Made by a program: the position numbers and the translations under genes. Positions 6,282 through 8,646 of a DNA stretch of 8,646 bases are shown one piece after another; the stretch's first letter is position 1, and every line of letters begins with the position of its first letter. Location of the stretch: assembly GCA_002472145.1 (NCBI GenBank), contig DKRJ01000029.1, positions 5,074-13,719 on the forward strand, given 5' to 3'. This stretch comes from Clostridiales bacterium UBA7285 (GTDB lineage Bacteria > Bacillota > Clostridia > Peptostreptococcales > Anaerovoracaceae). Below the pieces are notes generated by a model that was not told the DNA's origin, did not search any database, and was given only the letters and a program-made list of their open reading frames with translations.

Positions 6282-6875
6282 ATGACAAACATTGATTCAA
6301 TCTATACGCCGCACGTCCTGAAAGAAACGAGCAGCGGATTCTACTCATTCCGCATCGAGGACGAAATGCTCAAAACCCGTGAAGTACAGTGCACAGGCGA
6401 GATAACCGACGCCACGTGCGATTCTTTGGCGATGCAGCTCAGGTATCTGAACGCGGTCGACCCGGAGAAGGAGATCAAACTCTTCGTGAACAGCCCCGGA
6501 GGCGAAGTATCAAGTGGGCTGGCGATATACGACGTCATGAAATCGATCACGTGCCCGATAAGGACGATATGCCTCGGCATGGCGGCGAGCATGGCGGCGA
6601 TACTGTTCATTTCGGGAGATCAGCGCGATATGCTGCCCCACGCGCGGATCATGATACACGACCCGCTCATCGCTAATTTCGGAGGGTCCGCCCTGCAGGT
6701 AAAATCGCTCAGCGACGATCTGCTGAGGACTCGCGAGATAACGGGTTCCATCCTCGCCGAGCATACCGGAAGGACCCTTGAGGAAATATTCGAAGCGACG
6801 TCAAAGGACACGTACTTCAGCGCCGAAGAAGCCGTCAGCTACGGCATGGCTGACAGGATAATCACTACTGTTTAA
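6282..6875 (+). CDS. ClpP-family serine peptidase, mobile-element type
   Basis: This 197-residue protein has the ClpP fold signatures: FVNSPGGEVSSGLAIYD (68-84), the nucleophile in GMAASMAA (Ser103), MIHDPL (His126) and TSKDTYFSAEEA (Asp176), so the catalytic triad is complete. The loop between Ser and His is two residues shorter than in E. coli ClpP, and MIHQPLGG is changed to MIHDPLIA. It starts close to the mature N-terminus of housekeeping ClpP, with no obvious propeptide. The start is set by AAAGGAG (6266-6272) with 9-base spacing. The gene has no clpX or tig beside it, as the housekeeping gene often has. Instead, 25 bp after its stop, comes a conjugation-type ATPase. ClpP paralogues beside VirD4-like genes occur on Firmicute conjugative elements; here it probably cleaves element or host proteins, alone or with the host Clp ATPase. 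Substrate unknown. Confidence 0.93.
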   Translation: MTNIDSIYTPHVLKETSSGFYSFRIEDEMLKTREVQCTGEITDATCDSLAMQLRYLNAVDPEKEIKLFVNSPGGEVSSGLAIYDVMKSITCPIRTICLGMAASMAAILFISGDQRDMLPHARIMIHDPLIANFGGSALQVKSLSDDLLRTREITGSILAEHTGRTLEEIFEATSKDTYFSAEEAVSYGMADRIITTV

Positions 6876-6900
6876 CGCAGCGAAAGGAGCAAAAACTAAT

Positions 6901-8226
6901 ATGAAAACCAAAATGACTGACAGACTGTCAACAAATCAGGACACTTGCAGGATACTCGCCGCCGGCGAGACCGCATCCAACAACACCTGGAAGACCGGGC
7001 TCAATAACAACGACCTGGTCATCGGCTCCACCGGCGCGGGCAAGACCCGCAGCTACGTGAAGCCGAACCTGCTCCAGGGGAACGAGAGTTTCATCGTGAC
7101 TGACACGAAAGGCCTGCTCGTAAAGGAAGTCGCGCCGGCCCTGAAGCGCGCCGGATACCGGGTGATGCACGTAGATTTCACCGACCCGGGCTCTTCCTTC
7201 GGCTACAACCCTCTCGACTACGTCAGATATGACGCGAAGAAGGGCAAATACAACGAGCAGGACATACTGAAAATCTCCGAATCGCTCTGCCCGGTAGAGG
7301 ATTTCAGAGAGCCGTTCTGGGACCACGCCGCCAGGCTGTACGTCGAGGCTTTGATAGGGTACGTCCTCGAGTGCCTGCCGAAAAAAGAGCACACTCTGGA
7401 ATACGTCCTGAAGCTTCAGTCCGCCATGACCACGACGACAGAAACCCTGCTGGACGAAAATCTCGCGCAAAACCCCGACAGTTTCACTTCGAGGAAGTAC
7501 GCGTCGTTTAAAGGAAGCGAGCGCGCCGATAAGATGAATGCGAGCATACTGGGCATAATTGCCGAGAAGCTCGACAGTCTGACCTTTGACGGCACCATGC
7601 GGATGTACTCAAAGAAAAACCGCATCAGGTTCAGGGACATCGCCGACGAAAAGACCGCTGTTTTCCTGACCGTCAGCGACACAGACCGCTCGATGGACAG
7701 GCTCGTCAGCCTGTTCTACGCCCAGGCGATGCAGGACCTCTGCGATTACGCCGATAAAGAAGGCCTCAGCGGGACTCTGCCTGTCCCTGTCAGGCTGTAT
7801 CTGGACGACTTTGCGACTAACTGCGTGATAGCCGACTTTGATAACATCATCTCGGTCATAAGATCGAGGGGGATGTCAGTCAGCATCATACTGCAGAGCC
7901 TGACGCAGTTGTCCGGCATCTACGGCGAGGCAAAGGCGTGCACCATCGTCAACGGATGCGACCACATACTGTACCTCGGCGGCCAGGATCGGAAGACCGT
8001 AGAATACGTGTCCCTCCGGGCAGGTAAAACGGCCGACACTGTCATGAACATGCCCCTCGGCAGAGGCTATCTGTTCTGCCGGGGCACGGCGCCAAAGCAG
8101 GTCACGCCGTACTCGCTTAAGACTCATCCGCGCTATTCGGAACTGGACGAATGCGCTCCCGAAGCGAGCGCCGGTCAGGGCCCGATCCCGGATGAGCAGT
8201 ATTCGGAAGGAAAGGAGAGTATCTGA
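6901..8226 (+). CDS. TraG/VirD4-family conjugative coupling ATPase without membrane anchor
   Basis: The 441-residue protein opens almost directly on the nucleotide-binding domain: DLVIGSTGAGKT holds Walker A (42-49), and RLYLDDFA holds Walker B (acidic pair 302-303). These are followed by VIRSRGMSVSIILQSLTQL (about 318-337), a TraG/VirD4 signature with Gln332, and by NGCDHILYLGG. Residues 110-250 would be the all-alpha domain between them. The pattern matches VirD4-like coupling proteins of Clostridia elements (CD1115-like). Those are usually about 600 residues with N-terminal transmembrane helices; this one has no hydrophobic helix before Walker A. It may be anchored by a partner or act as a soluble ATPase. 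The start has AAAGGAG at 6883-6889. It follows the clpP-like gene by 25 bp and overlaps the next gene by one base, so the three are probably co-transcribed. The role is inferred to be delivering DNA to a type IV channel. Confidence 0.9.
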   Translation: MKTKMTDRLSTNQDTCRILAAGETASNNTWKTGLNNNDLVIGSTGAGKTRSYVKPNLLQGNESFIVTDTKGLLVKEVAPALKRAGYRVMHVDFTDPGSSFGYNPLDYVRYDAKKGKYNEQDILKISESLCPVEDFREPFWDHAARLYVEALIGYVLECLPKKEHTLEYVLKLQSAMTTTTETLLDENLAQNPDSFTSRKYASFKGSERADKMNASILGIIAEKLDSLTFDGTMRMYSKKNRIRFRDIADEKTAVFLTVSDTDRSMDRLVSLFYAQAMQDLCDYADKEGLSGTLPVPVRLYLDDFATNCVIADFDNIISVIRSRGMSVSIILQSLTQLSGIYGEAKACTIVNGCDHILYLGGQDRKTVEYVSLRAGKTADTVMNMPLGRGYLFCRGTAPKQVTPYSLKTHPRYSELDECAPEASAGQGPIPDEQYSEGKESI

Positions 8227-8603
8227 TGGAAAATCAAAAGAAGACCGGTCTGGGGGAGCGCATCGCGCTCCTCGAATCGGATAATAGCGAGCCCGTGCGC
8301 GCGGGAAAGGACGAAATGCTCCGGACGCTGCATTCGCTCGCCGGAGCGCCTCTGGCGCAGATATACCGCTTCCGCGAGCCTGACAACGCATTCGCAAAAG
8401 ACCCGTGGGCAGAGATATTCAGCAATCTCGACGGTTCGGGCCTCATCTCGGTCGATCCCGGCGACGCCGAAGAACGCATGAACCTCGCGGAGTTTGGCGA
8501 ACTCATCAGAATAGACGAGAAGGCATATGCGGACGAGCCGTACTACAGCCCTGATTACGTGCTTCTGATGGACGTCCTCCGTGCCGTCGCGCAAGGCGTT
8601 TAG
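8226..8603 (+). CDS. Small acidic protein of unknown function, coupled to the VirD4-like gene
   Basis: The 125-residue product begins MENQKKTGLGERIALLESDN. Its start overlaps the previous stop as TGATG, and AGGAG lies 8 bases upstream, so translation is probably coupled to the ATPase gene. It is acidic, has no signal peptide or transmembrane segment, and has no cysteines. The middle (FREPDNAFAKDPWAEIFSNL) and the end (SPDYVLLMDVLRAVAQG) look helical. I do not recognise a family. Position suggests a partner or regulator of the ATPase or of the element's replication, but this is inference only. The remaining 43 bases of the window after its stop hold no supportable feature. Confidence 0.8.
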   Translation: MENQKKTGLGERIALLESDNSEPVRAGKDEMLRTLHSLAGAPLAQIYRFREPDNAFAKDPWAEIFSNLDGSGLISVDPGDAEERMNLAEFGELIRIDEKAYADEPYYSPDYVLLMDVLRAVAQGV

Positions 8604-8646
8604 CCGGATATGAAAGGATATAAAGATTAGGTCGCCAAAAGTCGGG

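Noticed and set aside
8421..8450. EF-hand-like NLDGSGLI in the small acidic protein
   Set aside because: The glycine and first ligands fit, but position 12 of the loop is Pro rather than Glu and there is no paired second hand; probably chance.
8610..8630. Six-codon open frame ATG...TAG at the right end
   Set aside because: Too short to support; more likely spacer before the next gene.

Overview
The window looks like chromosomal DNA from an anaerobic, gut-type Clostridia (Bacillota) genome, probably Oscillospiraceae, Lachnospiraceae or a relative. The pointers are moderately high GC, strong AGGAG-type ribosome binding sites, a FeoA-FeoB fusion, and a VirD4-like ATPase and ClpP of the kind carried by conjugative elements of gut Firmicutes. 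The taxonomic call is inference; there is no rRNA or tRNA in the window.

Left part (1-3083, all on the minus strand): an incomplete gene for a four-helix membrane protein with a repetitive Gly/Tyr/Pro/Gln-rich tail, running off base 1, and upstream of it a complete ferrous-iron transporter with FeoA fused to FeoB. These read as ordinary chromosomal genes. A 106-bp divergent intergenic region (3084-3189) holds a DtxR-like palindrome next to feoB and an extended -10 promoter for the rightward gene.

Right part (3190-8603, all on the plus strand): this looks like the edge of an integrative mobile element. It opens with an 834-residue protein that joins a RecQ-type helicase core, with all main motifs present, to a C-terminal region resembling replication-initiator-like proteins of Firmicute plasmids and conjugative elements. 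The RecQ zinc-binding cysteines are gone, and a tandem repeat is inserted just after motif VI. A 587-bp intergenic region follows; it is rich in palindromes, including three 45-bp tandem hairpin repeats. Then comes a tight cluster: a ClpP-family peptidase with an intact catalytic triad, a TraG/VirD4-type ATPase lacking the N-terminal membrane anchor, and a small unknown acidic protein that overlaps the ATPase gene by one base.

Proposed working model (inference): the helicase-initiator fusion drives replication of the element, and the ATPase handles DNA or substrate transfer, with ClpP and the small protein as accessories. No integrase, relaxase, other type IV secretion genes or attachment sites lie inside the window, so the element assignment rests on gene content alone. 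The most novel-looking item is the RecQ/initiator-like fusion.
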